Below, one piece after another: positions 1 through 6,328 of a stretch of DNA of 64,000 nt. Below the pieces are notes generated by a model, which was given only the letters and a program-made list of their open reading frames with translations, ran no database searches and was not told where the DNA came from. The stretch comes from a virus, in IMG/VR virus record IMGVR_UViG_3300051212_000701, positions 1 through 64,000 of that record, one strand, 5' to 3'. The position numbers were made by a program, and so were the translations under genes. Numbering within the stretch: position 1 is the first letter of the stretch; each line of letters starts with the position of its first letter.

Positions 1-305
1 GGTTTATTCCTTGAAGAGTTTCCTCCAAGGGTAAATTTCTTTTCGTATTGTGGTAGATGATCAAATTCGAGTACCCAGTGTGGGTAATCTTCTTTGCAGT
101 CAGTACATTTTTTGCCTTGTTTAGCTTTTCTAATGTAGGCCCTATTGCGATGCCTGCTCTGCTTTCTTCTATTTGAAGTTTTTTCTTTTTGCCCAGAACC
201 GACGTGGTATGATATTGTTCCCTTTGACACGCCTAGTATTTTTTGTATTTGCCTATAGGACTTCCCCTCAGCATAAAGCTTAAGGATTTGTTCCTTCTTA
301 GTCAT
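1..305 (-). CDS. HTH-HNH endonuclease, 3' end cut by window
   Basis: The reading frame starts at ATG 305-303 and is still open after 101 codons at base 1. Residues 15-34 form a helix-turn-helix (KSYRQIQKILGVSKGTISYH), followed by a very basic linker, then CTDC at 67-70 and LEFDH at 79-83. That order matches phage HNH nucleases with a zinc-knuckle and an N-terminal HTH, which are often free-standing homing endonucleases. The second half of the HNH motif lies outside the window, so activity cannot be judged. A consensus promoter sits immediately upstream and would give a leaderless transcript. Family call fairly secure; homing role is inference. Confidence 0.75.
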   Translation of the reverse strand, partial: MTKKEQILKLYAEGKSYRQIQKILGVSKGTISYHVGSGQKEKTSNRRKQSRHRNRAYIRKAKQGKKCTDCKEDYPHWVLEFDHLPQYEKKFTLGGNSSRNK

Positions 306-340
306 GGTTCAATTATACATAAAATGTTGAACCATGTCAA
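304..340 (-). promoter_or_regulatory. Leaderless promoter with inverted repeat before HNH gene
   Basis: On the minus strand, -35 TTGACA (340-335) is followed by 17 bases and -10 TATAAT (317-312). Six bases later comes the ATG of the HNH gene, so transcription should start at or beside the start codon. A perfect 9-base inverted repeat, ATGGTTCAA (304-312) and TTGAACCAT (327-335), spans the promoter and includes the ATG. It is a candidate operator, possibly for the HTH domain of the gene product itself (inference). Confidence 0.75.
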
Positions 341-477
341 GGACCTACCTTGCAAGACTCCAATATAGTTGCTATTTTTTTAATTTCCTTATCATTCTTT
401 GTTGTAATAGCATTCCATGCCATAAAATTAACAACCAGAAGAGTGGCTAAGAATATAAGAATAATTTTATCTTTCAT
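337..477 (-). CDS. Small single-TM protein, 46 aa
   Basis: ATG 477-475 to TGA 339-337. The N-terminus MKDKIILIFLATLLVV is a basic start followed by a hydrophobic stretch of about 17 residues, then a short polar, lysine-rich tail. It looks like a one-pass membrane or signal-anchored peptide. It follows the 493-1188 gene by 15 bases and its stop codon overlaps the -35 box of the HNH promoter. No family recognised. Its size and the lack of a visible strong ribosome binding site keep confidence moderate. Confidence 0.5.
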   Translation of the reverse strand: MKDKIILIFLATLLVVNFMAWNAITTKNDKEIKKIATILESCKVGP

Positions 478-492
478 AAAATAAATTATACC

Positions 493-1188
493 CTATTTAT
501 ATTCTTTTCTATTCCAGTAGTTATTCTTGTAATAACCAGATATCTTAGATCTGCTTTTAATGTCCTGTATCATACCATGCTCGCTCAAAGATTCATCTAT
601 TTCAGTTTGCCATTTATCTCTTTTAAACGGTATGACTTGAATTATTGGGGTTCCCGCCTCAATGATCCCTTCAAAATCTTTTTTCAAAGCAAAAGGTTGC
701 TTGCCCCATACTCCCCATCTATCAGTGTCCATGACGCCTGTTGTTGTAATAAAAGGAAGATCAGTTCTATTAAATGGGTGAGTCAATATGCAGCTATATC
801 CTTTAGGGGTTTGTATACCCCAATAAGACTGCCATGAAAAAACAAAAGGATGAAAGTTTTCATAAATAGGCAAGTCGTTTATAGGGTCTCGCATAACAAC
901 CTCTGCCAAATTTTCATATGTGTGGTTCCAAGATAAGTAGGGTACTCCGTTAATATTTTTTACAAATATGTCTGCCCATAAATTAAACGTATAGCCCGTA
1001 GAATAGGAGTCTAAAAATGGAACACATCTTTTAACAGAATAGTTTGATTGCCCGTTAGATACATTTAGCTTTGTGTCACCATTTGTGAAATTAGATACAT
1101 CTTTAAACCACTGCGGGGGTCTAGAAGGCATGGGGTGTGGAATAACTTGCTTGACTAAGCTATTCATTGGGTAAAATTTTATCTTCAT
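493..1188 (-). CDS. Conserved phage protein, IPFKR family (copy A)
   Basis: 231 residues, unknown function. It shares with 1185-1889 and 16745-17443 a set of ordered motifs: P-x-P near the start, a PxW(F/Y)K segment (here PQWFKD), CVPF with a following GY, TPKGYSC, G-V-M-DTD, and QVIPFKRD near the C-terminus. There is no signal peptide or membrane segment, and the composition suggests an all-beta domain. The family resembles the DUF6065 type of phage and bacterial proteins; that label is from memory and unverified. It overlaps copy B by 4 bases, so the two are co-translated. Tandem duplication is the simplest origin. Confidence 0.8.
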   Translation of the reverse strand: MKIKFYPMNSLVKQVIPHPMPSRPPQWFKDVSNFTNGDTKLNVSNGQSNYSVKRCVPFLDSYSTGYTFNLWADIFVKNINGVPYLSWNHTYENLAEVVMRDPINDLPIYENFHPFVFSWQSYWGIQTPKGYSCILTHPFNRTDLPFITTTGVMDTDRWGVWGKQPFALKKDFEGIIEAGTPIIQVIPFKRDKWQTEIDESLSEHGMIQDIKSRSKISGYYKNNYWNRKEYK

Positions 1189-1889
1189 CTGTATTCTTTT
1201 CTAGACCAGAATAAGTTTCTGTATGCATCAAAAAGTTTTGATGCTACAGTTCTTTGATTTTTAAAGTTTTTTTCTTTGTCTAAGGGAGTTATACTCATCT
1301 CATAAGACTCTCTTTTAAATGGTATTACTTGAGCTATAGGGGTACCAGCTTCGATCATACCCTCAAAGTATTTATCTTTTAAATTAAATGGTAAGGCAAC
1401 TTTTTCGTAATACGTATCTGTATCTACAATACCAGGCAATATAATTATCTGGTTATCTCTGTGCATTGGAGGTAAAAACATGCATGAGTAACCCTTTTCG
1501 GTTTTAATTATCCAAGGGTTTTCTATTTTTAATTGATATCCTAAATTATTTTCAGGATGCTTTTGTGCTTGAAAAGGACTGTGACTGCTCAAAACATCTG
1601 TATCTTTTTGATTTTCGTTTTCTGATCTCCAATGAAAATACGGTCCGTTTTCTGTTTGTTCTATATAAAAATCTTGTTGCAAAACAATCATATATCCTGC
1701 AGTTAAAGCATCAAACACAGGAACACATTTTTTTATTGTACTGAATGCTTGATCTTTTGATGGCTTTTTAACATCGTTTGCGTAAGATTTGGCTTCTTTA
1801 TACCACTCTGGTATAAACTTACTTGAAGGGGCAGGGTTGTAAATACCCTCTGTATCATCATACCTTGAAAACTCAATTTTTTTAGCCAT
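1185..1889 (-). CDS. Conserved phage protein, IPFKR family (copy B)
   Basis: 234 residues, unknown function. Motifs in order: PAPSSKFIPEWYKE near residue 20, KKCVPVFD, TEKGYSC, GIVDTD, and EAGTPIAQVIPFKRE near residue 190. The stretch EAGTPIxQVIPFKR is almost identical to copy A (493-1188), while the first half has diverged. Both end in a similar WxRKEY C-terminus. The ATG is at 1889-1887. Neighbours give no functional clue beyond being accessory genes. The family is shared with 16745-17443 and more remotely with 3106-3879. Confidence 0.8.
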   Translation of the reverse strand: MAKKIEFSRYDDTEGIYNPAPSSKFIPEWYKEAKSYANDVKKPSKDQAFSTIKKCVPVFDALTAGYMIVLQQDFYIEQTENGPYFHWRSENENQKDTDVLSSHSPFQAQKHPENNLGYQLKIENPWIIKTEKGYSCMFLPPMHRDNQIIILPGIVDTDTYYEKVALPFNLKDKYFEGMIEAGTPIAQVIPFKRESYEMSITPLDKEKNFKNQRTVASKLFDAYRNLFWSRKEYR

Positions 1890-1895
1890 GTTATA

Positions 1896-1982
1896 TTATA
1901 GATCTATATCTAACTGTTTGTCAATAGCATCATCCATACTATATGGATGTTCTTTTGTACATTTACCGCACTCTTTACACAT
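1896..1982 (-). CDS. Very small CxxC protein, 28 aa
   Basis: ATG 1982-1980 to TAA 1898-1896. The sequence opens MCKECGKCTKEHPYS with cysteines at 2, 5 and 8, then an acidic tail. This could be a metal-binding knuckle. It lies between the terminator at 1989-2012 and copy B of the IPFKR family. It is short enough to be chance, but it fits the tight gene spacing and the many other mini zinc-ribbon genes here. Confidence 0.4.
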   Translation of the reverse strand: MCKECGKCTKEHPYSMDDAIDKQLDIDL

Positions 1983-1988
1983 AATTTA

Positions 1989-2012
1989 ATAAGGCCCCTT
2001 GCGGGGCCTTAT
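1989..2012 (-). terminator. Hairpin terminator after basic protein gene
   Basis: AAGGCCCC (1991-1998) pairs perfectly with GGGGCCTT (2003-2010) around a TTGC loop, and the flanking AT pairs extend the stem. It lies one base past the stop codon of the 2014-2238 gene. On the minus strand it is followed by TATTAAATT rather than a clean T run, so termination may be partial. Confidence 0.65.
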
Positions 2013-2013
2013 C

Positions 2014-2238
2014 TCATACCTTCTTTGGTCTTCCGCTTCTTTTTGGTGGCTGAACAAGACTTCTTTCTCTACGAATTCCGTGCTTATTCCTGTCAACAAT
2101 TATGCCAGATCTTTGGTTGTTGACTCCTGATTTAAACTTTCCTTGAGTTGGCTTTTTTCTACCAACTTCTTGAGAAGTTACTGCACCTGAAGCAGATGGA
2201 TTAACTGGCGAATCCATTCCTGTTCCATTATTACTCAT
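2014..2238 (-). CDS. Small basic hypothetical protein, 74 aa
   Basis: ATG 2238-2236 to TGA 2016-2014. The first 25 residues are Ser/Gly/Asn-rich and the rest is strongly basic, with RSGIIVDRNKHGIRRER and a C-terminal PPKRSGRPKKV that resembles an AT-hook core (GRPKK). DNA or RNA binding is possible but unproven. It overlaps the end of the upstream 2231-2380 gene by 8 bases and is followed directly by a strong hairpin. No family recognised. Confidence 0.6.
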   Translation of the reverse strand: MSNNGTGMDSPVNPSASGAVTSQEVGRKKPTQGKFKSGVNNQRSGIIVDRNKHGIRRERSLVQPPKRSGRPKKV

Positions 2239-2380
2239 TAATAAATCTTTCTCTTTGTTCTGGAGTTGCCGTCATTTTAAATGTAAGGCCTGACTCTCCA
2301 TCCTTTGAGACGTCATTAATGTTTACGCTAGCAATACCTGTTTCGCTGCCAACGCTTTCACATCCGCATTCTACGCACAT
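2231..2380 (-). CDS. Small cysteine-motif protein, 49 aa
   Basis: ATG 2380-2378 to TAA 2233-2231. It starts MCVECGCESVGSETG, with cysteines at 2, 5 and 7, and continues with an acidic domain ending TATPEQRERFINE. The N-terminal cysteine knuckle recalls 1896-1982. It begins one base after the stop of the 2382-2540 gene and overlaps the next gene by 8 bases, which supports translation as part of one small operon. No function recognised. Confidence 0.55.
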   Translation of the reverse strand: MCVECGCESVGSETGIASVNINDVSKDGESGLTFKMTATPEQRERFINE

Positions 2381-2381
2381 T

Positions 2382-2540
2382 TTACTTACCGCCGTTGCCT
2401 AGTCCTGCGCCATCCTGTGTGGACTTATCGGTAGCAGAAAAATTCTTATCTGGATCTGCTGCATACTGAACTCCACTCCAAGTTGTTGTTGTTACTGGCT
2501 TTGTTTCATTAAAGCCCTTCAAGTCTTTTCCGTCTGACAT
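2382..2540 (-). CDS. Small hypothetical protein, 52 aa
   Basis: ATG 2540-2538 to TAA 2384-2382. Polar and low-complexity, with a Thr run (VTTTTWSG) and a Gly/Asn-rich C-terminus (DGAGLGNGGK). A GGAG ribosome binding site lies upstream of the ATG, and an extended -10 promoter with a leader hairpin lies before that. It is the first gene of the group 2540 down to 2014. No family recognised. Confidence 0.55.
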   Translation of the reverse strand: MSDGKDLKGFNETKPVTTTTWSGVQYAADPDKNFSATDKSTQDGAGLGNGGK

Positions 2541-2564
2541 AATATATCTCCTATAGGGTTAATT

Positions 2565-2604
2565 TAGATGGGTCTAGAAGTCCATCCATCTATCAATTAT
2601 AGCA
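2565..2604 (-). promoter_or_regulatory. Extended -10 promoter and leader hairpin
   Basis: On the minus strand the extended -10 ATGCTATAAT ends at 2596. It is followed by a leader containing the inverted repeat CCATCTA (2586-2592) / TAGATGG (2565-2571), then GGAG and the ATG of the 52 aa gene. The -35 is not recognisable. The same ATGNTATAAT motif recurs at eight other gene starts in this window. Confidence 0.6.
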
Positions 2605-2622
2605 TTTGGTTGATTAGAATGG

Positions 2623-2745
2623 CTAAATTTTATATAACTTATGCCAGCAATCAGTACAAATGTCTATAATTCCGCCTTCTGGCTTCGCAGCTATTCTGGT
2701 AGCTTTATTATTGCATTCAGCCATTTGGCACATTTCATTAAACAT
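2623..2745 (-). CDS. Small zinc-ribbon protein, 40 aa
   Basis: ATG 2745-2743 to TAG 2625-2623. Cysteines fall as C6, C11, C32 and C35 (MCQMAEC and ICTDCW), a spacing compatible with a treble-clef or ribbon that binds one zinc. The start codon overlaps the stop of the lysine-rich gene in a TAATG arrangement, indicating coupling. Similar unattached ribbons are common in actinophage genomes; their role is unknown. Confidence 0.6.
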   Translation of the reverse strand: MFNEMCQMAECNNKATRIAAKPEGGIIDICTDCWHKLYKI

Positions 2746-2978
2746 TACTTTGCCTTCTTAGGAGCCTTTTTAGCGGTCTTCTTTACAGTCTTCTTTGCAG
2801 TAGACTTCTTGACTGGAGCCTTCTTGGCTGGAGCCTTCTTGGCTGGAGCCTTTTTGGTAGTCTTCTTAGCAACAGCCTTCTTAGCAACAACCGTCTCTAC
2901 AACTGGTGTTGAAACTAGTTCTGTATAAGATTCTTCGCTAATGCCCAAGAATTTCTTGATTGATTTTGAGATGCTCAT
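2745..2978 (-). CDS. Histone H1-like Lys/Ala-rich protein, 77 aa
   Basis: The first 25 residues (MSISKSIKKFLGISEESYTE) look like a short helical segment. The remainder is a run of KKAPAKKAPAKKAP-type repeats, as in the C-terminal tails of histone H1 and of bacterial HU/Lsr2-associated proteins. Such tails bind DNA non-specifically. In a phage the product could condense DNA or modulate host chromatin (inference). It overlaps its upstream neighbour by 4 bases (ATGA) and its downstream one by 1 base. The repeat length may vary between isolates. Confidence 0.75.
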   Translation of the reverse strand: MSISKSIKKFLGISEESYTELVSTPVVETVVAKKAVAKKTTKKAPAKKAPAKKAPVKKSTAKKTVKKTAKKAPKKAK

Positions 2979-3106
2979 ATATTTCCTTTCTTTATTATTT
3001 TAATTACGTATTTGATTACGTCTTTAGGACGCCACTCTGGTGGCAGCTCTAAACCTTCTATTTCTTTTACTATACGATCTCTGATTTGATCTTCAATATA
3101 ATCCAT
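2975..3106 (-). CDS. Small hypothetical protein, 43 aa
   Basis: ATG 3106-3104 to TGA 2977-2975. An amphipathic, charged N-terminal helix (MDYIEDQIRDRIVKEIEGL) is followed by LPPEWRPKDVIKYVIK. It is coupled to the upstream 3106-3879 gene by TAATG and to the downstream lysine-rich gene by ATGA. No family recognised. Confidence 0.6.
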   Translation of the reverse strand: MDYIEDQIRDRIVKEIEGLELPPEWRPKDVIKYVIKIIKKGNI

Positions 3107-3879
3107 TATATTAAGTTTTCTTTTATCTTTTTTAAGACTATATCTCTTGTTCTAGTCTTTCTAAATATATCATATGATTTTTGTAAAGGCATTTTATAAC
3201 CATACATATGCTTTGCATTAATACATTTTCTTGAGTATGTATCAATCTCTTTTGTAAGTTCAAATCTAATTAGATTTACTTTCTTATCAGTTAAGAAGTT
3301 AACATAAAATATTGGTTCATCTTTTTTAAAGTTTATTTCGCCTTCATTTCCATAGAGCTGAATTTCTACATTTAATGTTCTAAACCACTGACCAATATCA
3401 AATTGACCACTTGTAAGGAAGCCATATTTCTGATATTCTACCTGCTGAAGATATGGTCCAGTTAGCTGAACCTCCAGTGGTTCTTCAGCAAACATATGTA
3501 AACGATAGGCAAACTCAACACTAGGACCAATAGTCATTGTTTGATTTCTGGGTGGAGTTACAGCCATAAATGCATCTGTCGTTGGATAAATTTCTATTTG
3601 ATTAACATCGTATGACCCAGCCTTATATCTATAGCCACAGTCTATGGGCCAATTCCAGGCATACATGTTCTTTGATAGATTCTTAAATGCAGGACAATTA
3701 ATAAAAGATTGCTGCTCTTTATCTTTGGTATCTTTAATATCAAACTGTGTCCAATGTTTAAATACATTTACTGGATCATGATAAAGCATATTCCAATTTC
3801 CAATTGGACCTTCGTCTTCTGGTACAGAGTGTGATGCCCAATATACGTTGATTGACTTGCTATCCTTGTTTGATTTCAT
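3106..3879 (-). CDS. Hypothetical protein, divergent IPFKR relative
   Basis: 257 residues, no signal peptide. It has an INCPAFKN segment where the IPFKR family has its CVPF motif, a central PPRNQTMTIGPSVEFAYRL segment, and a C-terminal part (DEPIFYVNFLTDKKVNLIRF) placed like GTPIIQVIPFKR. I read this as a remote fourth copy of the family at 493, 1185 and 16745, but the identity is low and it could be unrelated. It is preceded by a hairpin (3901-3927) that separates it from the secreted surface protein gene. Function unknown. Confidence 0.7.
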   Translation of the reverse strand: MKSNKDSKSINVYWASHSVPEDEGPIGNWNMLYHDPVNVFKHWTQFDIKDTKDKEQQSFINCPAFKNLSKNMYAWNWPIDCGYRYKAGSYDVNQIEIYPTTDAFMAVTPPRNQTMTIGPSVEFAYRLHMFAEEPLEVQLTGPYLQQVEYQKYGFLTSGQFDIGQWFRTLNVEIQLYGNEGEINFKKDEPIFYVNFLTDKKVNLIRFELTKEIDTYSRKCINAKHMYGYKMPLQKSYDIFRKTRTRDIVLKKIKENLI

Positions 3880-3900
3880 AATTCTTTTCTATTAGTAGAA

Positions 3901-3927
3901 TGGCGGTAGGGGAATTCCCTACCGCCA
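3901..3927 (-). terminator. Strong hairpin after surface protein gene
   Basis: TGGCGGTAGGG (3901-3911) pairs perfectly with CCCTACCGCCA (3917-3927) around a 5-base loop. It lies 8 bases past the stop of the 3936-4997 gene on the minus strand. The T run lies on the plus-strand side (TCTTTTT after 3927), so it resembles a two-sided terminator more than a minus-only one. Confidence 0.65.
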
Positions 3928-3935
3928 TCTTTTTA

Positions 3936-4997
3936 CTACTTAAGTGTAGCTACCTTTGCCTTTGGGAACTTTGCATTCCACTTCTTGGCAAGAGCATTAA
4001 ATGCATCCTTGACGGCCTTCAATGCTGCTGCATTGTCTGCCTTAAGCTTTGCAATTTCTGCATCAGAAGCAGCCTTTGCATCTGCAAGAGCCTTATCTGC
4101 TGCAACCTTATCTGCTGCACGAGCAGCCTTTTCTGTTGCAAGAGCAGTTTCTGCTGTAGCCTTTGCAGCATTTGCTGCTGCAAGTTGTGCTGTAAGGGCT
4201 GTTACCTGTGCTGAAAGATCAGTTACGGCAATTACCTTTACTGCAGAAGATGATGGTGTGCTGAATCCAGTTACTGCTGTTGCCATATCTGCAGATGCAG
4301 CATATGCAACGATTGTTACTGGACCAGTTGCTGGTGCAACAAACTTAACGTCTGCTGTACCAAAATTTGTTAGACCAGACCCTGTTGTTACAGTATTTGT
4401 GTCTAGTGTTGCACCATTAGCAATTGCTGAAATTGACTTTCCAGAAATCTTGTTTCCGAATACGTCAACTGCGCCAATTGTTACAGTGACTGATGTACCT
4501 GCTGCTGCTGATTCTGCTCCTGCTAGAGTAAGCTTATCAATTGCGCCAGCAATTCCTTGTACGTAGTATGTTGTTGTGGTTCCGCCATTTGTAATAGCTA
4601 CTGAACCAATTGCTGTCGTTTTAGTATATACATAAAACGTTGCTGTTGTGCCTGTTCCAACATTCTGTGACCAAGTAGCAGATCCTGACGATGCTGTTAC
4701 TGGAGCAGTTGATGTTGCTACTGCTGGTACTACTGTTGCGTTTGTTGCGACTACTGAAACTACTGTTCCAGTATCTACTGTTACAACGAATTCGACTGTA
4801 TCTGCTGTATCAACAGAATTGTCTGTCGGTACTGGCAAAGTAATCGGTGTAGTTGCTGCTGTGCCAAGGGTAGTTGTTGTACCCGCCTTCTTCACAGAAG
4901 TAATTGACATAGGTGCAGCACTTGCAGATGTTGCAACAAGGGTGCTCATTGTCATGGCTGCAACCATGGCGAGAGCGATTTTCTTAAATGAGTTCAT
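3936..4997 (-). CDS. Secreted, host-like surface protein, 353 aa
   Basis: Residues 1-27 are a classical Sec signal peptide (MNSFKKIALAMVAAMTMSTL, cleavage expected after ASA-27). Residues 28-255 are Thr/Val/Ala-rich with repeated beta-strand patterns, as in Ig-like cell-surface domains. Residues 260-340 are an alanine-rich coiled coil (ADKVAADKALADAKAASD). It ends in a short basic tail. A good site AAGGAG lies upstream of the ATG. Composition and architecture look like a bacterial envelope protein rather than a virion part, so host origin is likely. Possible roles are altering the infected cell surface or blocking a receptor against superinfection (inference). Confidence 0.75.
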   Translation of the reverse strand: MNSFKKIALAMVAAMTMSTLVATSASAAPMSITSVKKAGTTTTLGTAATTPITLPVPTDNSVDTADTVEFVVTVDTGTVVSVVATNATVVPAVATSTAPVTASSGSATWSQNVGTGTTATFYVYTKTTAIGSVAITNGGTTTTYYVQGIAGAIDKLTLAGAESAAAGTSVTVTIGAVDVFGNKISGKSISAIANGATLDTNTVTTGSGLTNFGTADVKFVAPATGPVTIVAYAASADMATAVTGFSTPSSSAVKVIAVTDLSAQVTALTAQLAAANAAKATAETALATEKAARAADKVAADKALADAKAASDAEIAKLKADNAAALKAVKDAFNALAKKWNAKFPKAKVATLK

Positions 4998-5047
4998 TTA
5001 ATTTATTTCTCCTTATTTGTTTATCCACCCCTGATGAGCGTGGAATC

Positions 5048-5281
5048 TTATTTTGTGTACGAGTTCCGCCATTGTGACGGTGAGTGATTATTCTCAATTT
5101 CTTTTTTCATATCAATGTCTTCGTACATTCGAACAATATGCATGCAAGGGTCTTGACCTTCGTCAAACTCTTTCATTTCTTGTTCAGACATTGGTAGTCC
5201 GTCATGTGTGTAGCATACAGGCGGTCCGCACCAACCTTTTTTAATCCCGTATGACTGCCATTCATCAAAACTTAAATCCAT
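5048..5281 (-). CDS. Hypothetical protein, 77 aa
   Basis: Small acidic protein with MDLSFDEWQSYGIKKGW, a PPVCYTHDG stretch and two further well-spaced residues (C46, H48). It contains the pattern GLPMSEQEMKEFDEG seen in small actinophage proteins, but I cannot name the family. Its start overlaps the thioredoxin stop by 10 bases, so the two are probably co-expressed and may be functionally linked. Confidence 0.65.
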   Translation of the reverse strand: MDLSFDEWQSYGIKKGWCGPPVCYTHDGLPMSEQEMKEFDEGQDPCMHIVRMYEDIDMKKEIENNHSPSQWRNSYTK

Positions 5282-5583
5282 TGCTTTAACTCTTTCATAA
5301 GAGCATGCTTGGGCTTTGCGCCATGCACTATATGCACTGGTTTTCCATCAACAAATAATACCATAGTTGGTATTGTTTGTACAGCGTATTCCTTAGTTTT
5401 TTCTAAATTCTCATCAATATTTAACTTACCGATGAGTAGTCCAGTCTCTGATGAGATCTCGTCCAGTATTGGGGAGACCATTCTACATGGCCCGCACCAT
5501 TCCGCCCAGAAATCCACCAATATTTTTGTGCTGCTAGCAACAGCTTCATCAAAATTATTATCATTAAGCAACAAGCTTGCCAT
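5272..5583 (-). CDS. Thioredoxin
   Basis: 103 residues, full length for a single thioredoxin domain. The active site WCGPCRM places the redox cysteines at 30 and 33, preceded by LVDFWAEW. The cis-proline loop TIPTMVLF (P72) is also present. Thioredoxins reduce cytoplasmic disulfides. Phage copies can feed ribonucleotide reductase or act as polymerase processivity factors, but no reductase gene is visible here. The gene overlaps the glycosylase upstream by 20 bases and the 77 aa gene downstream by 10. Confidence 0.93.
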   Translation of the reverse strand: MASLLLNDNNFDEAVASSTKILVDFWAEWCGPCRMVSPILDEISSETGLLIGKLNIDENLEKTKEYAVQTIPTMVLFVDGKPVHIVHGAKPKHALMKELKQWI

Positions 5584-6064
5584 ATTTTACCTCATGAGTA
5601 GGCCAATAGTATTGACATTTATCGCAACATGGTTTGTTATATGGATCATTTACTGCAGAGGCAAATTCAGCATAAAAGATGGGATCTTTACGATATAGAT
5701 TTGCCTTATGCGTAGCATTTACACGCTTAATGATTGTAGGTGTAGAAGCCCAAATTGGAGTGTTGTCCTCCCACATTAAAGACTTACGATCACGAGACAA
5801 TGATTCTAGGTTAGATTTATTCTTGTCTGTTTTGATTCCACGCATATCTGCTAATACCACTGCAGTCATTGCGTAACGATAAAGTTCTGCTTCTGCCCCT
5901 TCCCACATTAACACAGCGGGATGATTGCGCCAAGCGTTAGACTTGGAGTTGCCAGTCAAAATATTTAATATCTGATAGCATTCTAAAATTTGTTTGTTGA
6001 GTCTTTTACTATCCAAAGCATCTAAGCTGTTACGCTTTGCTGGATGAGGTAGAAATGTTTGCAT
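5564..6064 (-). CDS. Pyrimidine-dimer glycosylase (DenV-like)
   Basis: 166 residues. The start MQTFLPHPAKRNSLDALDSK, then KRLNKQILECYQIL and WRNHPAVLMWEG, match the actinobacterial MSMEG_6728-type branch of the pyrimidine dimer glycosylase/endonuclease V fold. T4 DenV cuts DNA at UV-induced dimers. A C-terminal pair CCDKCQYYW is an extra possible metal knuckle. Promoter and ATG suggest leaderless expression (see 6071-6099). Family call is good; the exact lesion is not shown. Confidence 0.8.
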   Translation of the reverse strand: MQTFLPHPAKRNSLDALDSKRLNKQILECYQILNILTGNSKSNAWRNHPAVLMWEGAEAELYRYAMTAVVLADMRGIKTDKNKSNLESLSRDRKSLMWEDNTPIWASTPTIIKRVNATHKANLYRKDPIFYAEFASAVNDPYNKPCCDKCQYYWPTHEVKYGKLVA

Positions 6065-6070
6065 AGTCCT

Positions 6071-6099
6071 ATCTTACTAAATAAAAGGGGGCAAGTCAA
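6071..6099 (-). promoter_or_regulatory. Leaderless promoter for glycosylase operon
   Basis: Minus strand: -35 TTGACT (6099-6094), 17 bases, -10 TAAGAT (6076-6071), six bases, then ATG at 6064. The -35 lies inside the terminator hairpin of the upstream gene, so terminator and promoter share sequence. Drives glycosylase, thioredoxin and the 77 aa gene. Confidence 0.65.
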
Positions 6100-6112
6100 T
6101 ACTTGCCCCCTT
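6085..6112 (-). terminator. Rho-independent terminator
   Basis: GGGGGCAAGT (6087-6096) pairs perfectly with ACTTGCCCCC (6101-6110), loop CAAT, and the minus-strand exit reads TTTTATTT. It ends the subtilase/70 aa transcript just past the stop at 6116. Confidence 0.85.
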
Positions 6113-6115
6113 ATT

Positions 6116-6328
6116 TTAATTATCTTTTAAAGCTTCTGCTGCTGCATTAAATCTATTCATAAATTCTTGAATGACCCAAAAGGTTGTATCTGTTGCATTT
6201 TGTCTCAAAGCTTTTGATACTTCTTCTGTTTTTTGTTCAGCAGATCCCGCATTGTACCACTTTTGATATAACTCATTAGAGATATCAGTAATTATTCCCT
6301 CAAGAACAGTTACTTGTTTTTCACCCAC
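6116..6328 (-). CDS. Hypothetical helical protein, 70 aa
   Basis: GTG start at 6328-6326, overlapping the subtilase stop by 8 bases. Predicted mostly alpha-helical and acidic (VLEGIITDISNELYQKWYN, then a helix ending EALKDN). No membrane segment or signal. It is always co-transcribed with the protease by this layout and could be a partner or cytoplasmic inhibitor, though the sequence gives no direct support for that. Terminator follows directly. Confidence 0.65.
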   Translation of the reverse strand: MGEKQVTVLEGIITDISNELYQKWYNAGSAEQKTEEVSKALRQNATDTTFWVIQEFMNRFNAAAEALKDN

